Source: JAJFJD01 sp965228975
GTDB lineage: Bacteria; Pseudomonadota; Alphaproteobacteria; UBA8366
Direction: 5' to 3'
NCBI GenBank assembly: GCA_965228975.1
Contig: OZ245851.1
Coordinates: 124,001-188,000 of the forward strand
DNA: 64,000 nt
This document shows positions 17,708 to 27,195 of the stretch, in pieces (within the stretch, counting starts at the first letter, position 1; each line of letters begins with the position of its first letter). The notes below the pieces were generated by a model. The model had not been told where the DNA came from. It made no database searches and worked only from the letters and a program-made list of their open reading frames with translations. The translations under genes and the position numbers were made by a program.

Positions 17708-19207
17708 ATGGCCAAGGAGCTTTATCATTTAATCGGCGGCAACAAGGTGAATGGCACCAGCGGCCGTTTCGCCGACGTGTTCAACCCGGCGACCGGTGAG
17801 GTTTCCGCGCGGGTTCCGTTGGCCTCGACCGAGGAAGTGGATAGCGCCGTCAAGACCGCGATGGCGGCGTTCCCCGCCTGGGCCGCGACGCCCACGCCGA
17901 AGCGGGCCGCCGTCATTTTCGCGATGCGCCAACTTGTTACCGAGAACACGCCGAAGCTCGCTGAATTGATCGGCCAGGAGCACGGCAAGACGCTTGAAGA
18001 CGCGCGCGGTGAAATCCAGCGTGGCATCGACGTTTTGGAGTTTGCCTGCGGCATCCCGCACCTGATGAAGGGCGAGCTGTCGACCAATGTGGGCGGCGAT
18101 ATCGACACCTTCTCGATCCGCGAGCCGCTCGGTGTGGTCGGCGGCATCACGCCGTTCAATTTCCCGGTCATGATCCCGTTCTGGATGGGTGCGATGGCGG
18201 TGGCCTGCGGCAACGCCTTCGTCAACAAGCCGTCGGAACGCGATCCATCCGCCGCCATGTATCTTGGCGAGCTGTGGCAACAGGCGGGCCTGCCGGACGG
18301 TGTCTGGACCGTCCTGAACGGCGATAAGGAAGCGGTCGACGGGTTGTTGAACCACCCGGACGTACCGGCGATCAGCTTCGTCGGATCCACGGCGGTCGGC
18401 GAGTATGTCTATCAGACGGGGACCGCGAACAATAAGCGCGTGCAATCCTTCTGCGGCGCGAAGAACCACATGATCATCATGCCGGACGCGAATATGGACC
18501 AGGCGGCGGATGCATTGATGGGCGCGGGCTACGGCTCCGCCGGCGAGCGCTGCATGGCGATTTCCGTCGCCGTTCCGGTTGGCGAGCAAGCGGCGGAGGA
18601 GATCGTCAAGCGATTGACCCCGCGCGTACAATCGCTGCGGATCGGACCGTATAACGATCCCGAGGCGGACATGGGGCCGCTGATTACGGCGCAGGCGAAA
18701 GACCGCGTCGAGGGATACATCGGGAAGGGTGTGGAAGAGGGCGCCGAACTGCTCGTCGATGGACGCGGCACGTCGTTGCAGGGCTATGAGAATGGCTTCT
18801 TCACGGGGGGAACCCTGTTCGATCAGGTCACGACCGATATGTCGATCTACAAGGACGAGATTTTCGGCCCGGTGTTAAGCGTCGCACGGGCGAACGACTT
18901 CGACGATGCGGTCTCCATGGTCAACGGCCATGAATACGCGAACGGCGTCGCCATCTTCACCCAGGACGGCGATGCGGCGCGGACATTCTCGAACCAGGTC
19001 GACGTGGGCATGATCGGCGTCAATGTGCCGATTCCGGTTCCCATGGCCTTCCATCATTTCGGCGGATCGAAGCGGTCGAAATTCGGTGACACGCAGATGC
19101 ATGGCCCGCAGTCGGTCAATTTCTTCACCAAGATGAAGACCGTCTCCGCCCGTTGGCCGAGCGGCATTCGCGAGGGTGCGCAGTTCACGATGCCGACAAA
19201 CCGGTAA
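17708..19207 (+). CDS. mmsA: Methylmalonate-semialdehyde dehydrogenase (CoA-acylating)
   Basis: A 499-residue aldehyde dehydrogenase. The nucleophile is in GSAGERCMA, the NAD-binding FVGSTAVGEYV is present, and FNFPVMIPFWM and the MmsA-type FCGAKNHMIIMPDAN identify the family rather than a general ALDH (which would carry a general-base Glu in this motif). It converts methylmalonate semialdehyde to propionyl-CoA in valine and beta-alanine/inositol catabolism. A GGAGAGCGGC site precedes the ATG. It stands alone, with 144 bases upstream that include a TATATT box at about 17595. Confidence 0.94.
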   Translation: MAKELYHLIGGNKVNGTSGRFADVFNPATGEVSARVPLASTEEVDSAVKTAMAAFPAWAATPTPKRAAVIFAMRQLVTENTPKLAELIGQEHGKTLEDARGEIQRGIDVLEFACGIPHLMKGELSTNVGGDIDTFSIREPLGVVGGITPFNFPVMIPFWMGAMAVACGNAFVNKPSERDPSAAMYLGELWQQAGLPDGVWTVLNGDKEAVDGLLNHPDVPAISFVGSTAVGEYVYQTGTANNKRVQSFCGAKNHMIIMPDANMDQAADALMGAGYGSAGERCMAISVAVPVGEQAAEEIVKRLTPRVQSLRIGPYNDPEADMGPLITAQAKDRVEGYIGKGVEEGAELLVDGRGTSLQGYENGFFTGGTLFDQVTTDMSIYKDEIFGPVLSVARANDFDDAVSMVNGHEYANGVAIFTQDGDAARTFSNQVDVGMIGVNVPIPVPMAFHHFGGSKRSKFGDTQMHGPQSVNFFTKMKTVSARWPSGIREGAQFTMPTNR

Positions 19208-19458
19208 CGCGAAAGCCTGTGGTTCAATCCGAAATTGTGGCGGGTGCCGGTTACGTCTGCCGTTTCAACTGGAACTTCGGCTGGGTTGGCGCTGTTTGCA
19301 CTTTGTTACGGTACAAAGTCATTGCAGTTTGGGTTCAAAACCGGTCTGATTGCACAACAAGGGGGTGACGCACGCGAAGCCTCGAGAGAGGCGCGTGTTG
19401 GCAACCGGGGCGAATTTTAATGGACGGCGAAGAGGGCCGTCACGAAGGGAGACCAGTA

Positions 19459-20430
19459 ATGTTCAAATCCATTCTTTCCGCTGCGGCGCTTGCGATCGCG
19501 GCATTCGGCTTCGTCGGCACAGGGACGGCGCAGGCCGCCGATTGTCCGCGCGGGACGCTCGACAAGCAGTATTGCGACTATGACGGCGATCTGGTGGCGG
19601 ATCTGCCGCTCGACAGCAAGAAATGGGTCAATCCGGACACGATTATTTTCTCCTACACGCCGGTCGAGGACCCGGCCGTGTATGCCAAGGTCTGGGACGG
19701 CTTCGTTCAGCATATGGCCAAGGTTACCGGCAAAAAGGTGGTGTTCTTTCCGGTCCAATCCTATGCCGCGCAGTATGAAGCGATGCGCTCCGGCCGTCTG
19801 CATGTCGCGGGCGTGAACACGGGTGGCAACCCGGTCGCCGTCTCCTGCGCCGGTTTCGTGCCGTTCGCAATGATGGCCTCCGCTGACGGATCCTTCGGCT
19901 ACGAGATGGAAATCATCGTGCCCGCGGGCAGCAAGATCGCGTCGCCGTCCGACATCAAGGGCAAGACGCTGACCTTCACGTCGAAGACGTCCAATTCCGG
20001 CTTCAAGGCGCCGTCCGCCCTGTTGAAGAGCGAGTTCGGCATCGAGCGTGAAAAAGACTTCAAGGTCGCGTTCTCAGGCAAGCATGACAACTCGATCCTC
20101 GGCGTCGCCAACAAGGATTACGAGGCTGCTGCGGTGGCGAACTCGGTCCTGAAGCGGATGATCAACCGCAAGGTAATCGACGCCAGCAAGGTCAAGACGA
20201 TCTATCGCTCGCAGACCTTCCCGACCACCGGCTATGGGCATGCCCACAATCTGCATCCCGAGGTCGTCGCGAAGATCAAGCAGGCTTTCTTTACCTTCAA
20301 ATGGGAAGGCTCTTCCTTGAAGAAGGAGTTCAAGAAGGAAGACAAGTTCATCGCGATCAACCACAAGCATGACTGGAACGTCATCCGGAAGATCGATGCG
20401 GCGAACGGCGTTAAGTACAATTGTAAGTAA
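19459..20430 (+). CDS. phnD: Phosphate/phosphonate ABC transporter, substrate-binding protein
   Basis: A 323-residue exported binding protein. A classical signal peptide (about residues 1-25, hydrophobic AAALAIAAFGFVG, cleavage after AQAA) is followed by a PhnD-like type II fold with YAAQYEAMRSGRLHVAG and STRDNxxxxKxDY-like turns such as GKHDNSILGVANKDYEA. Four Cys residues in the mature chain are unusual. The family captures phosphonates, phosphite or phosphate esters for PhnC/PhnE. AAGGGAGA precedes the ATG. An inverted repeat CTTTGT-6-ACAAAG at 19301-19318 in the 251-base leader is a possible regulator site. No C-P lyase genes are present. Confidence 0.88.
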   Translation: MFKSILSAAALAIAAFGFVGTGTAQAADCPRGTLDKQYCDYDGDLVADLPLDSKKWVNPDTIIFSYTPVEDPAVYAKVWDGFVQHMAKVTGKKVVFFPVQSYAAQYEAMRSGRLHVAGVNTGGNPVAVSCAGFVPFAMMASADGSFGYEMEIIVPAGSKIASPSDIKGKTLTFTSKTSNSGFKAPSALLKSEFGIEREKDFKVAFSGKHDNSILGVANKDYEAAAVANSVLKRMINRKVIDASKVKTIYRSQTFPTTGYGHAHNLHPEVVAKIKQAFFTFKWEGSSLKKEFKKEDKFIAINHKHDWNVIRKIDAANGVKYNCK

Positions 20431-20463
20431 CGCGTTTTGTCCGTACCCGAGCAAGGCGCCCCG

Positions 20464-21315
20464 ATGCTTCGGCTGGATGGGCTCGTCAAACAGTATCCGA
20501 CGGGCGATCTGGCGCTGAAGGGCGTCGATCTCGATGTGCCGAAAGGGCAGGTTATGGCCCTTATCGGCCCATCGGGGGCCGGTAAGAGCACGCTGATACG
20601 CTGCGTCAACCGGCTTGTCGAACCCAGTTCCGGACGGGTTTTCCTCGGTGGTGAGGAAATTACCGGCATCGGTAAGGGGGCGCTGCGGCGCGCCCGCCGG
20701 CGCATGGGGATGATCTTTCAAGAATATGCGCTGGTGGAGCGTTTGTCCGTGATGGAGAACGTGCTGTCGGGGCGTCTCGGCTATGTCAGTTTTTGGCGCA
20801 GCTATTTCCGCAAATTTCCGCAATCGGATGTCGACGAGGCGTTCCGCTTGCTGGAACGCGTCGGCCTCGACCATATGGTCGACAAGCGGGCCGACGAGTT
20901 GTCGGGCGGCCAACGGCAGCGGGTCGGTATCTGCCGGGCGTTGATTCAAGACCCTCAACTCCTGTTGGTCGATGAACCGACGGCCAGTCTCGATCCGAAG
21001 ACCTCCCGCCAGATCATGCGGCTGATCTGCGAGTTGTGCGAGGAACGCGACCTCGCCGCCGTCATTAACATCCATGACGTCATGCTGGCGCAGATGTTCG
21101 CGCAGCGCATTGTCGGGCTGCGGCTCGGCGAAATCGTTTATGACGGCCCGCCCGACGGATTGACGCCCGAGGTTCTTACCGAAATCTACGGTGAGGAGGA
21201 CTGGGAGGCGACGATTCAGAAGGACGAAGACGGCGAGGACGGCGAGTCCGATGAAATCCCACCCTCGCACGAGGAAACGGAGCGGCCGGACGAACGCATG
21301 GCGGGTCTGACATGA
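20464..21315 (+). CDS. phnC: Phosphate/phosphonate ABC transporter, ATP-binding protein
   Basis: A 283-residue ABC ATPase. Walker A is GPSGAGKST, the signature LSGGQRQRVGICRAL, and Walker B LLLVDEPTASLD. The insert with SFWRSYFRKF after the Q-loop is diagnostic of PhnC. It powers uptake by the two permeases that follow. I prefer the ATG at 20464 with AAGGCG upstream; an in-frame TTG at 20437 would add nine residues. An acidic tail (about 40 residues rich in Glu/Asp) extends beyond the usual end. It overlaps the next gene by four bases. Confidence 0.92.
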   Translation: MLRLDGLVKQYPTGDLALKGVDLDVPKGQVMALIGPSGAGKSTLIRCVNRLVEPSSGRVFLGGEEITGIGKGALRRARRRMGMIFQEYALVERLSVMENVLSGRLGYVSFWRSYFRKFPQSDVDEAFRLLERVGLDHMVDKRADELSGGQRQRVGICRALIQDPQLLLVDEPTASLDPKTSRQIMRLICELCEERDLAAVINIHDVMLAQMFAQRIVGLRLGEIVYDGPPDGLTPEVLTEIYGEEDWEATIQKDEDGEDGESDEIPPSHEETERPDERMAGLT

Positions 21316-22124
21316 CCGACGCTCCGGCGTCGCTCGGCCGCCGGACGTGGAAGCGGCCGCCACTGATTTCCAACCCGATGCTGCGTTGGGCGTTGATTGT
21401 CGGCGCCGCGGCGTATCTGGCCGTTGCCCTGGGCACGACCGAGGTGAACTGGGCAAGGGTCTGGGAAGGATTGCCGCGGGGTAAGAAATTCCTGCTCGCC
21501 TTCGCGCCTCCCGATTTCGCGTCGCGCTGGGACGCCATCCTCGACGGCATCCTGGAAAGCCTCTGGATGACGGCGGTGTCCACGGTCATCGGCATCCTTC
21601 TATCGGTGCCGATCGCGCTCGGCGCAGCCCGCAACATCGCGCCGTTGCCGGTCTATTACTTCTGCCGCGCCATCATCGCTGGATCGCGGAGTTTCCAGGA
21701 GGTTATTCTCGCGATCTTCTTCGTCAAACTCTTCGGCTTCGGGCCCTTTGCGGGGGTCGTAACCTTGAGCGTCGCCACCATCGGGTTTTTCGCCAAGCTG
21801 CTCGCCGAAGACATCGAGGACATGGACCCGACCCAGGCCGAGGCGGTGCGCGCCACGGGGGGCGGCTGGTTCCAATGGCTCAACTACGCGATCCAGCCGC
21901 AGGTCCTGCCGCGTTTCATCGGGCTGTCGCTGTACAGACTCGACATTAATTTCCGCGAATCCGCGATCGTCGGCATCGTCGGCGGCGGCGGCATCGGGGC
22001 GACGCTGAACACCGCCTTCGACCGGTACGAGTTCGATTCCGCGGCCGCCATCCTGATCATCATCATCGCCATCGTCATGTGCGTTGAATATACGTCCGGC
22101 TATGTCCGGAAATGGGTGCAGTGA
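21312..22124 (+). CDS. phnE: Phosphate/phosphonate ABC transporter, permease 1
   Basis: A 270-residue inner-membrane permease of the PhnE type with about six helices. The EAA coupling loop reads EAVRATGGGWFQWL, and the family motif NFRESAIVGIVGGGGIG is present near the C terminus. It starts in the phnC stop (ATGA) and its own stop overlaps the next start (TGATG), so the four transporter genes form one coupled operon. Confidence 0.92.
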   Translation: MTDAPASLGRRTWKRPPLISNPMLRWALIVGAAAYLAVALGTTEVNWARVWEGLPRGKKFLLAFAPPDFASRWDAILDGILESLWMTAVSTVIGILLSVPIALGAARNIAPLPVYYFCRAIIAGSRSFQEVILAIFFVKLFGFGPFAGVVTLSVATIGFFAKLLAEDIEDMDPTQAEAVRATGGGWFQWLNYAIQPQVLPRFIGLSLYRLDINFRESAIVGIVGGGGIGATLNTAFDRYEFDSAAAILIIIIAIVMCVEYTSGYVRKWVQ

Positions 22125-22939
22125 TGCCGACGGTGGCACGGGACGATACCAAGATTTGGCAGCGCCGCGACCGCAAGCGGCAATTGATGGTCTGGGCCGG
22201 CTGGTTCGTCGGCACCTTCATCTTCGTCTACTGCTTCAAGCTGATTTCCGACAAGACGACCTGGTTCTTCGTGACGGATGCAGGCCGTCAGGCGGCGGAC
22301 CTGGGCCGAAGGATGGTGCCGCCGGAGTGGGGCTATATACACGAGTTGTGGCGCCCGCTTTGGGACACGATCAACATCGCGACCCTTGGCACGGTCATGG
22401 CAATCATCATCGCGGTGCCGGTGGCTTTCCTGGCGGCGCGCAACACCACGCCGAGCGTGGCCTTCGTGCGGCCGGTCGCCTTGTTGATCATCGTCTCGTC
22501 GCGGTCGATCAATTCGCTGATCTGGGCGCTGCTGCTGGTCGCCATCGTCGGGCCGGGCGTGTTCGCCGGTATCATCGCGATCGGTCTGCGGTCGATCGGC
22601 TTCGTGGCGAAGCTGCTTTACGAGGCGATCGAGGAAATCGACGAAACCCAGGTGGAGGCGATAACCGCGACCGGCGCTTCGGGGCCGCAGAGACTGTCCT
22701 TCGGGATCGTGCCGCAGATCTTGCCGGCCTTCGCCGGGATCACGGTTTTCCGCTGGGACATCAACATTCGCGAGTCGACGGTGCTTGGCCTTGTCGGGGC
22801 GGGCGGTATCGGACTGGAACTCAGCGCGAAGATCATGGAACTGGGCTGGTCCAGCGTGTCGGTGATCCTGCTGGCGATCATCGCAACGGTCGTCGTCAGC
22901 GAATGGGTCTCCGCGAAGGTCCGTCACGCCATCATCTAA
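22124..22939 (+). CDS. phnE: Phosphate/phosphonate ABC transporter, permease 2
   Basis: A 271-residue second PhnE-type permease. The EAA loop EAITATGASGPQRL and the motif NIRESTVLGLVGAGGIG parallel permease 1, so the two probably form a heterodimeric channel. A long periplasmic stretch after the first helix (residues about 45-75, with TTWFFVTDAGRQAADLGRR) is typical of the second PhnE in two-permease systems. The ATG at 22124 overlaps the previous stop. It converges with the HAD phosphatase gene, 17 bases away. Confidence 0.92.
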   Translation: MPTVARDDTKIWQRRDRKRQLMVWAGWFVGTFIFVYCFKLISDKTTWFFVTDAGRQAADLGRRMVPPEWGYIHELWRPLWDTINIATLGTVMAIIIAVPVAFLAARNTTPSVAFVRPVALLIIVSSRSINSLIWALLLVAIVGPGVFAGIIAIGLRSIGFVAKLLYEAIEEIDETQVEAITATGASGPQRLSFGIVPQILPAFAGITVFRWDINIRESTVLGLVGAGGIGLELSAKIMELGWSSVSVILLAIIATVVVSEWVSAKVRHAII

Positions 22940-22956
22940 GGCTGCCTCAGTCGTAC

Positions 22957-23772
22957 TCAGGCGTAGGCGTCCAGCAGCGACGAGACAGCCTCGGCGAAAC
23001 CGTCGCCGCCGCGCCGTGTCGTGATGAAGGTCGGCTCGGCGTCGAGCCGGTCCCGGAAATCCAAAACGTTGGCGACACCGATGCTGTTCTCGAAGAACCC
23101 GAACATCGGCGAATCATTCGGCGCGTCGCCGGTGAATACGAATTGAGCGTTATCCGCTTCCAGATCGATCCCGAAGACTTCGGTCATCAGATTGCGCGCC
23201 ATGGTGAGCTTGTCGAAACTCCCGAACCAGCCGTTGACGTGGATCGAACTGATCTTCGCCACGGCGCCGGCTTCGACGAACAATTCGACGATGCGATCGA
23301 CATCGGATTGCGGCAAGCGCGGGACATCCTCGCAGAAATCAATCGCCAAGTCGGTTTCGCGATAGGCTTGGTCGTTCGCGACGGCGCAGCCCGGTACTTC
23401 GGCCAGGATCCGCTCCTGCACGACGGAAAGGCGCTCGCGGTTCGCGGCGCGTTCCGCGTTGGATTGGTCGAACCGCCGTGTCATGCGCCGTGCATCCCGG
23501 TCGTACCGAAAATAGAAGGCGCCGTTTTCGCCGACGACGGCGTCCACCGGCCACATGCGTGCGAAATGATCGCACCATCCGGCCGGGCGGCCGGTGATGG
23601 GGACGACCATGATCTTGGCGTCCTGCAAGCGTTCCATCGCGGTATAGGCCATGGCGCCGAGGCGGCCGTCGGTCGTCAGCGTGTCGTCGATATCGGTGAA
23701 CACGCAGCGGATCGCCCGCCGGTCGGCGGCGGCGAAGGTTTCCAATGGGCGGAGGGTCGACGGGTCGGTCAT
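22957..23772 (-). CDS. HAD-IIB family phosphatase
   Basis: A 271-residue HAD hydrolase. Motif I is FTDIDDTLTTDG (two catalytic Asp), motif II lies in VPITGRPAGW, and a C2-type cap occupies about residues 90-190 before motif IV GDAPNDSPMF. The layout resembles sucrose-phosphate, mannosyl-3-phosphoglycerate and trehalose-phosphate phosphatases. It dephosphorylates a small sugar- or glycerol-type phosphate in the cytoplasm; the substrate is unknown. It is divergent from glpD (95 bases between starts) and convergent with the phosphonate-type transporter, which makes a phosphate-ester substrate attractive but unproven. Confidence 0.85.
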   Translation of the reverse strand: MTDPSTLRPLETFAAADRRAIRCVFTDIDDTLTTDGRLGAMAYTAMERLQDAKIMVVPITGRPAGWCDHFARMWPVDAVVGENGAFYFRYDRDARRMTRRFDQSNAERAANRERLSVVQERILAEVPGCAVANDQAYRETDLAIDFCEDVPRLPQSDVDRIVELFVEAGAVAKISSIHVNGWFGSFDKLTMARNLMTEVFGIDLEADNAQFVFTGDAPNDSPMFGFFENSIGVANVLDFRDRLDAEPTFITTRRGGDGFAEAVSSLLDAYA

Positions 23773-23867
23773 GGCATGCTACAGGCGCGCAGTTATCGGG
23801 CGGGCGAGACCGCATATAAGCGCATCCATTTACCCCCCGTAAACCGCGACGGGCTAAAGAATTCGCT

Positions 23868-25361
23868 GTGACCGACAAGTGCTATGACATTCTCATCATC
23901 GGCGGCGGCATAAATGGCGCCTGCATTGCCCGGGACGCCGCTGGGCGAGGGCTCTCGGTGTTGCTCTGCGAGATGGGTGATCTGGGCGGCGCGACCTCGT
24001 CGGCCAGCAGCAAGCTGATCCATGGCGGGCTTCGATACCTGGAACACTACGCCTTTCGGTTGGTCGGCGAGGCTTTGCGCGAGCGGCAGGTCTTGCTGCG
24101 AAGCGCGCCGCACATTGTCTGGCCGATGCGGTTTGTCCTTCCGCATGCGCCGTCTCTTCGCCCCAGTTGGATGATTCGGCTCGGCCTGTGGCTCTATGAC
24201 CGGCTCGGTGGAGCGCACAAGCTGGCGCGGTCGGGCCGGGTGGACCTCACGGCGCCGACCTACGGCGCGGTGCTTGCGCCCCAGTACAAGACCGGATTCG
24301 TTTATTCGGACTGCTGGGTGGATGACGCCCGGTTCGTGTTGTTGTCCGCACTCGATGCCGCGGCGAAGGGGGCGGACATTCGTCTGCGGACGCGCTGCAC
24401 GTCGGCGCGCCGTGCCGGCAACCGCTGGCAGGCTACGTTGGAAGATGCCGATGGCTCGCAAGAGGTGACCGCCCGTGTGCTGGTCAATGCCGGCGGACCG
24501 TGGGTGCAGGAGGTGATCGGCGAAGTCGCCGGCGGCAACGCCCCCGCCCAGATACGTTTGATCAAGGGCAGCCATATCGTCGTACCGAAACTATATGATG
24601 GGCCGCACGCCTTCATTCTGCAAAATGATGACAATCGGGTGATTTTCGTCATTCCTTACGAAGGCGATTTCAGCTTGATCGGCACGACCGATGTTCCCGT
24701 GGACGGCAAGCCGGGACCGGTCAAAATCTCCGATGATGAAACCGACTACCTGTGTGCCGCGGTGAACCGGTATTTCCGCACCGAGATTTCACCGGCGGAT
24801 GTGGTCTGGAGCTATGCCGGCGTCCGGCCGCTTTACGACGACGGCGAGAACGACCCGTCGGCAGTGACTAGGGATTATGTCTTGTCGCTCGATGCGCCGG
24901 ATGAGGCGCCGCCGATGCTGTCGATCTTCGGCGGTAAGATCACCACCGCGCGCAAGCTCGCCGAACAGGCCATGGCGAAACTGGAGCCGTTCTTTCCGGG
25001 ACTGCCGCCCGGCTGGACCGCGGGCGCCGTGCTGCCGGGCGGAGACATCGGCGATTTCGATGCGTTCGTCCGTACCTTGCATCGGGACCATCCCGATCTC
25101 GACGCACAATGGCTCGAAGGGTTGGCGCATCGTCACGGCTCGCGGGCGAGGGCGATTTTGAACGGTGCGGCATCGGAGGCCGATCTCGGCATTTCCTTCG
25201 GTGGCGGGCTGTATCAGGCTGAGGTCGATTGGCTTTGCGGAGAGGAATGGGCGACGACCGCGGAGGACGTGCTGTGGCGGCGAACCAAAACCGGGCTCCA
25301 CATGACGGCGGACCAACGCGCGTCGATGGCGGATTATATCTCCAGAATTCGTTCCGGGTAA
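23868..25361 (+). CDS. glpD: Aerobic glycerol-3-phosphate dehydrogenase
   Basis: A 497-residue FAD enzyme of the GlpD type. It has IIGGGINGACIARDAAGRG at the N terminus (FAD), SSKLIHGGLRYLE, and the substrate-binding YAGVRPL and FGGKITTARKLAE segments. It oxidises glycerol-3-phosphate to DHAP at the inner membrane, passing electrons to quinone. The start is a GTG at 23868 with AAAGA upstream. The last 28 bases overlap the end of the convergent glycerophosphodiesterase, so the genes that make and use glycerol-3-phosphate share a tail-to-tail junction. Confidence 0.96.
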   Translation: MTDKCYDILIIGGGINGACIARDAAGRGLSVLLCEMGDLGGATSSASSKLIHGGLRYLEHYAFRLVGEALRERQVLLRSAPHIVWPMRFVLPHAPSLRPSWMIRLGLWLYDRLGGAHKLARSGRVDLTAPTYGAVLAPQYKTGFVYSDCWVDDARFVLLSALDAAAKGADIRLRTRCTSARRAGNRWQATLEDADGSQEVTARVLVNAGGPWVQEVIGEVAGGNAPAQIRLIKGSHIVVPKLYDGPHAFILQNDDNRVIFVIPYEGDFSLIGTTDVPVDGKPGPVKISDDETDYLCAAVNRYFRTEISPADVVWSYAGVRPLYDDGENDPSAVTRDYVLSLDAPDEAPPMLSIFGGKITTARKLAEQAMAKLEPFFPGLPPGWTAGAVLPGGDIGDFDAFVRTLHRDHPDLDAQWLEGLAHRHGSRARAILNGAASEADLGISFGGGLYQAEVDWLCGEEWATTAEDVLWRRTKTGLHMTADQRASMADYISRIRSG

Positions 25362-26074
25362 TCGCTGAAAACCGACTCGACACCCCATTCGAAGAGCTTC
25401 AGGGCGCGTTTCGCGTCGTTCACGGTATACGCCAGCAGGTGATAACCGGCGCCGCGGACTTCCGCCGCGATCTTGCCGTCGAGCGCCCGGTGGTTGCAGT
25501 GGATGGACAGGCAGTCCAGAGCTTGGGCCTGGTCTTGCCAATCCTTGACGGGCCGGCGCATCAGCCAGCCCCGGGGAATAGCGGGCGCGGCCTGTTGCGC
25601 GGCGGTCAGGGCGTCCACCTGGAAACTGGAGAATACCGGCGCGCGCAGGCTGTTCGGCCATTCGTCGGCGACCTGTTTCGCGACGATACCGCCCGTTTCG
25701 GTCGCCCGTCCCGGTGTCGGCTTGATTTCGACATTCGCGCCGAGGCCGAGCGAGTCGAGCAGACGGATCGTTTCCGTCAGCGTCGGGATGCGTTCGCCGG
25801 CGAAGGCATCCGAGAACCAGCGCCCGGTATCCAGCTTGCGGACTTCCTGTAGCGTCATGTCGGCCAGATTGCCGGATCCGTCGGTCGTGCGGTCGACGGT
25901 GTCGTCATGCAGCAAGACCGGAACATCGTCCTTGGTCAATGCAACGTCGAACTCGACCCAGGTCGCGCCCAGTTCGGCGGCCTTGCGGATACCGGCAAGC
26001 GTGTTCTCGGGGGCATGACCGACCGCGCCCCGATGACCGATGACGCGAGGGAAGGTGATCGACAATTCGCTCAT
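25334..26074 (-). CDS. ugpQ: Glycerophosphodiester phosphodiesterase
   Basis: A 246-residue GDPD-family TIM barrel without signal peptide, so cytoplasmic (UgpQ-like rather than periplasmic GlpQ). Catalytic residues are visible in VIGHRGAVGHAPENT and in WVEFDVALTKDDVPVLLHD. It hydrolyses glycerophosphodiesters such as glycerophosphoethanolamine to glycerol-3-phosphate and the alcohol. The ATG is preceded by GGAGG at rather long spacing. It lies 19 bases downstream of the antiporter gene, on the same strand, and overlaps glpD at its 3' end. Confidence 0.94.
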   Translation of the reverse strand: MSELSITFPRVIGHRGAVGHAPENTLAGIRKAAELGATWVEFDVALTKDDVPVLLHDDTVDRTTDGSGNLADMTLQEVRKLDTGRWFSDAFAGERIPTLTETIRLLDSLGLGANVEIKPTPGRATETGGIVAKQVADEWPNSLRAPVFSSFQVDALTAAQQAAPAIPRGWLMRRPVKDWQDQAQALDCLSIHCNHRALDGKIAAEVRGAGYHLLAYTVNDAKRALKLFEWGVESVFSDYPERILEI

Positions 26075-26093
26075 GACAGGGCGCCGCCTCCGG

Positions 26094-27053
26094 TTAGATG
26101 GTCCGCCACGCGATGCTGCCAATATAGCCGATGTAGCAACATAAGAGCAGGGTGCCTTCGCGTCGGCTGATGCGCCATCCGCTGATGATGATGGGGAACA
26201 GGACGAGTGTCGCGGCCAGCAGCACCCAGAGATCGATCTGCTGCAATGCGTGGTTGAACGGGATCGGGATCACCAGCGATGCCGCGCCGAGTATACCCAT
26301 CAGATTGAAGATGTTGCTGCCGATGACGTTGCCGACCGCGACATCGGTATGACCGCGCCATGCGGCGACCATGGCCGCGACCAATTCCGGCAGTGAGGTG
26401 CCGAACGCGAATACGGTCAATCCCAATACCGCATCCGGGATGCCGGCGCGGGCGCCGATCGCGGCGGCGCCGTCGACCATCATATCCGCGCCGATGCCGA
26501 GACCGACGAGACCGGAAAGCAGCATGGCGAGCACAAAAAGCATGGATTCGGGCACGACGCTGACCACCTCGCCCTCCTTCTCATGCAGGGCGGCGGGCAG
26601 GTCGGCCCATTTCCGGTCTTGTAGATAGGACCAGCCGACAAAGGCGAAGAGCATGACGATCATTATCGCTCCTTGCCAGAAAACGACCTGTCCGCTGAGG
26701 CCCAGCCCGATGCAGAGCAGTGTGGCGATAAGCATCGCGCCACCATCGCGGCGCAAGGACCGCGGCTCGCAATGCAATGGCCGGACAAGCGCCGCAGATC
26801 CGAGTATCAGCAGACTGTTGGCGATGTTGCTGCCGACGGCGTTGCCGACGGCGAAGCCCGGCTTGGCGTCTAAGGCGGCTTGGACGCTGACTACGAGTTC
26901 CGGCAGCGAAGTGCCGAAGCCGACGACCGTCAGACCGATCGCAGCCGGCGGCATGTTCAGCTTCCGTGCAAGCGCTACCGCACCGCGCAATGTGGCCTCG
27001 CCGGCGGCCACCAATACGGTGAGTCCCAGAAGGACCAGAAGAATATCGGGCAT
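26094..27053 (-). CDS. Calcium/sodium antiporter (CaCA family)
   Basis: A 319-residue membrane antiporter with two inverted repeats, each with the alpha motif: GFGTSLPELVVSVQ near residue 50 and AFGTSLPELVAAMV near residue 210, plus NAVGSNIAN and NVIGSNIFN. The layout is YrbG-like with 10 helices and an acidic cytoplasmic loop in between. It exchanges Na+ or H+ for Ca2+ or K+. ATG at 27053; an in-frame GTG immediately before is possible. It is followed closely by ugpQ. Confidence 0.92.
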   Translation of the reverse strand: MPDILLVLLGLTVLVAAGEATLRGAVALARKLNMPPAAIGLTVVGFGTSLPELVVSVQAALDAKPGFAVGNAVGSNIANSLLILGSAALVRPLHCEPRSLRRDGGAMLIATLLCIGLGLSGQVVFWQGAIMIVMLFAFVGWSYLQDRKWADLPAALHEKEGEVVSVVPESMLFVLAMLLSGLVGLGIGADMMVDGAAAIGARAGIPDAVLGLTVFAFGTSLPELVAAMVAAWRGHTDVAVGNVIGSNIFNLMGILGAASLVIPIPFNHALQQIDLWVLLAATLVLFPIIISGWRISRREGTLLLCCYIGYIGSIAWRTI

Positions 27054-27195
27054 CACCGTTTCGATCTGATGGACGGGAAGCGTGTACCGCTATGTAGCGG
27101 GCTTGAACGGAATATCCAAGGGGAATGCAGCGAAGCGGTCTGGCGGCGCGTCGGATATGCGCGCAGAAAATTCACCGTTTTCCGGGAAACTGGCG

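Noticed and set aside
19301..19318. PhoB box before phnD (CTTTGT-6-ACAAAG).
   Set aside because: It is an inverted, not a direct, repeat and does not match the CTGTCAT-type half-site; kept only as a note in the phnD entry.
22084..23871. 595-codon frame spanning the second permease and antisense to the HAD phosphatase.
   Set aside because: Both underlying genes have clear family motifs; the long frame is a by-product of high GC.
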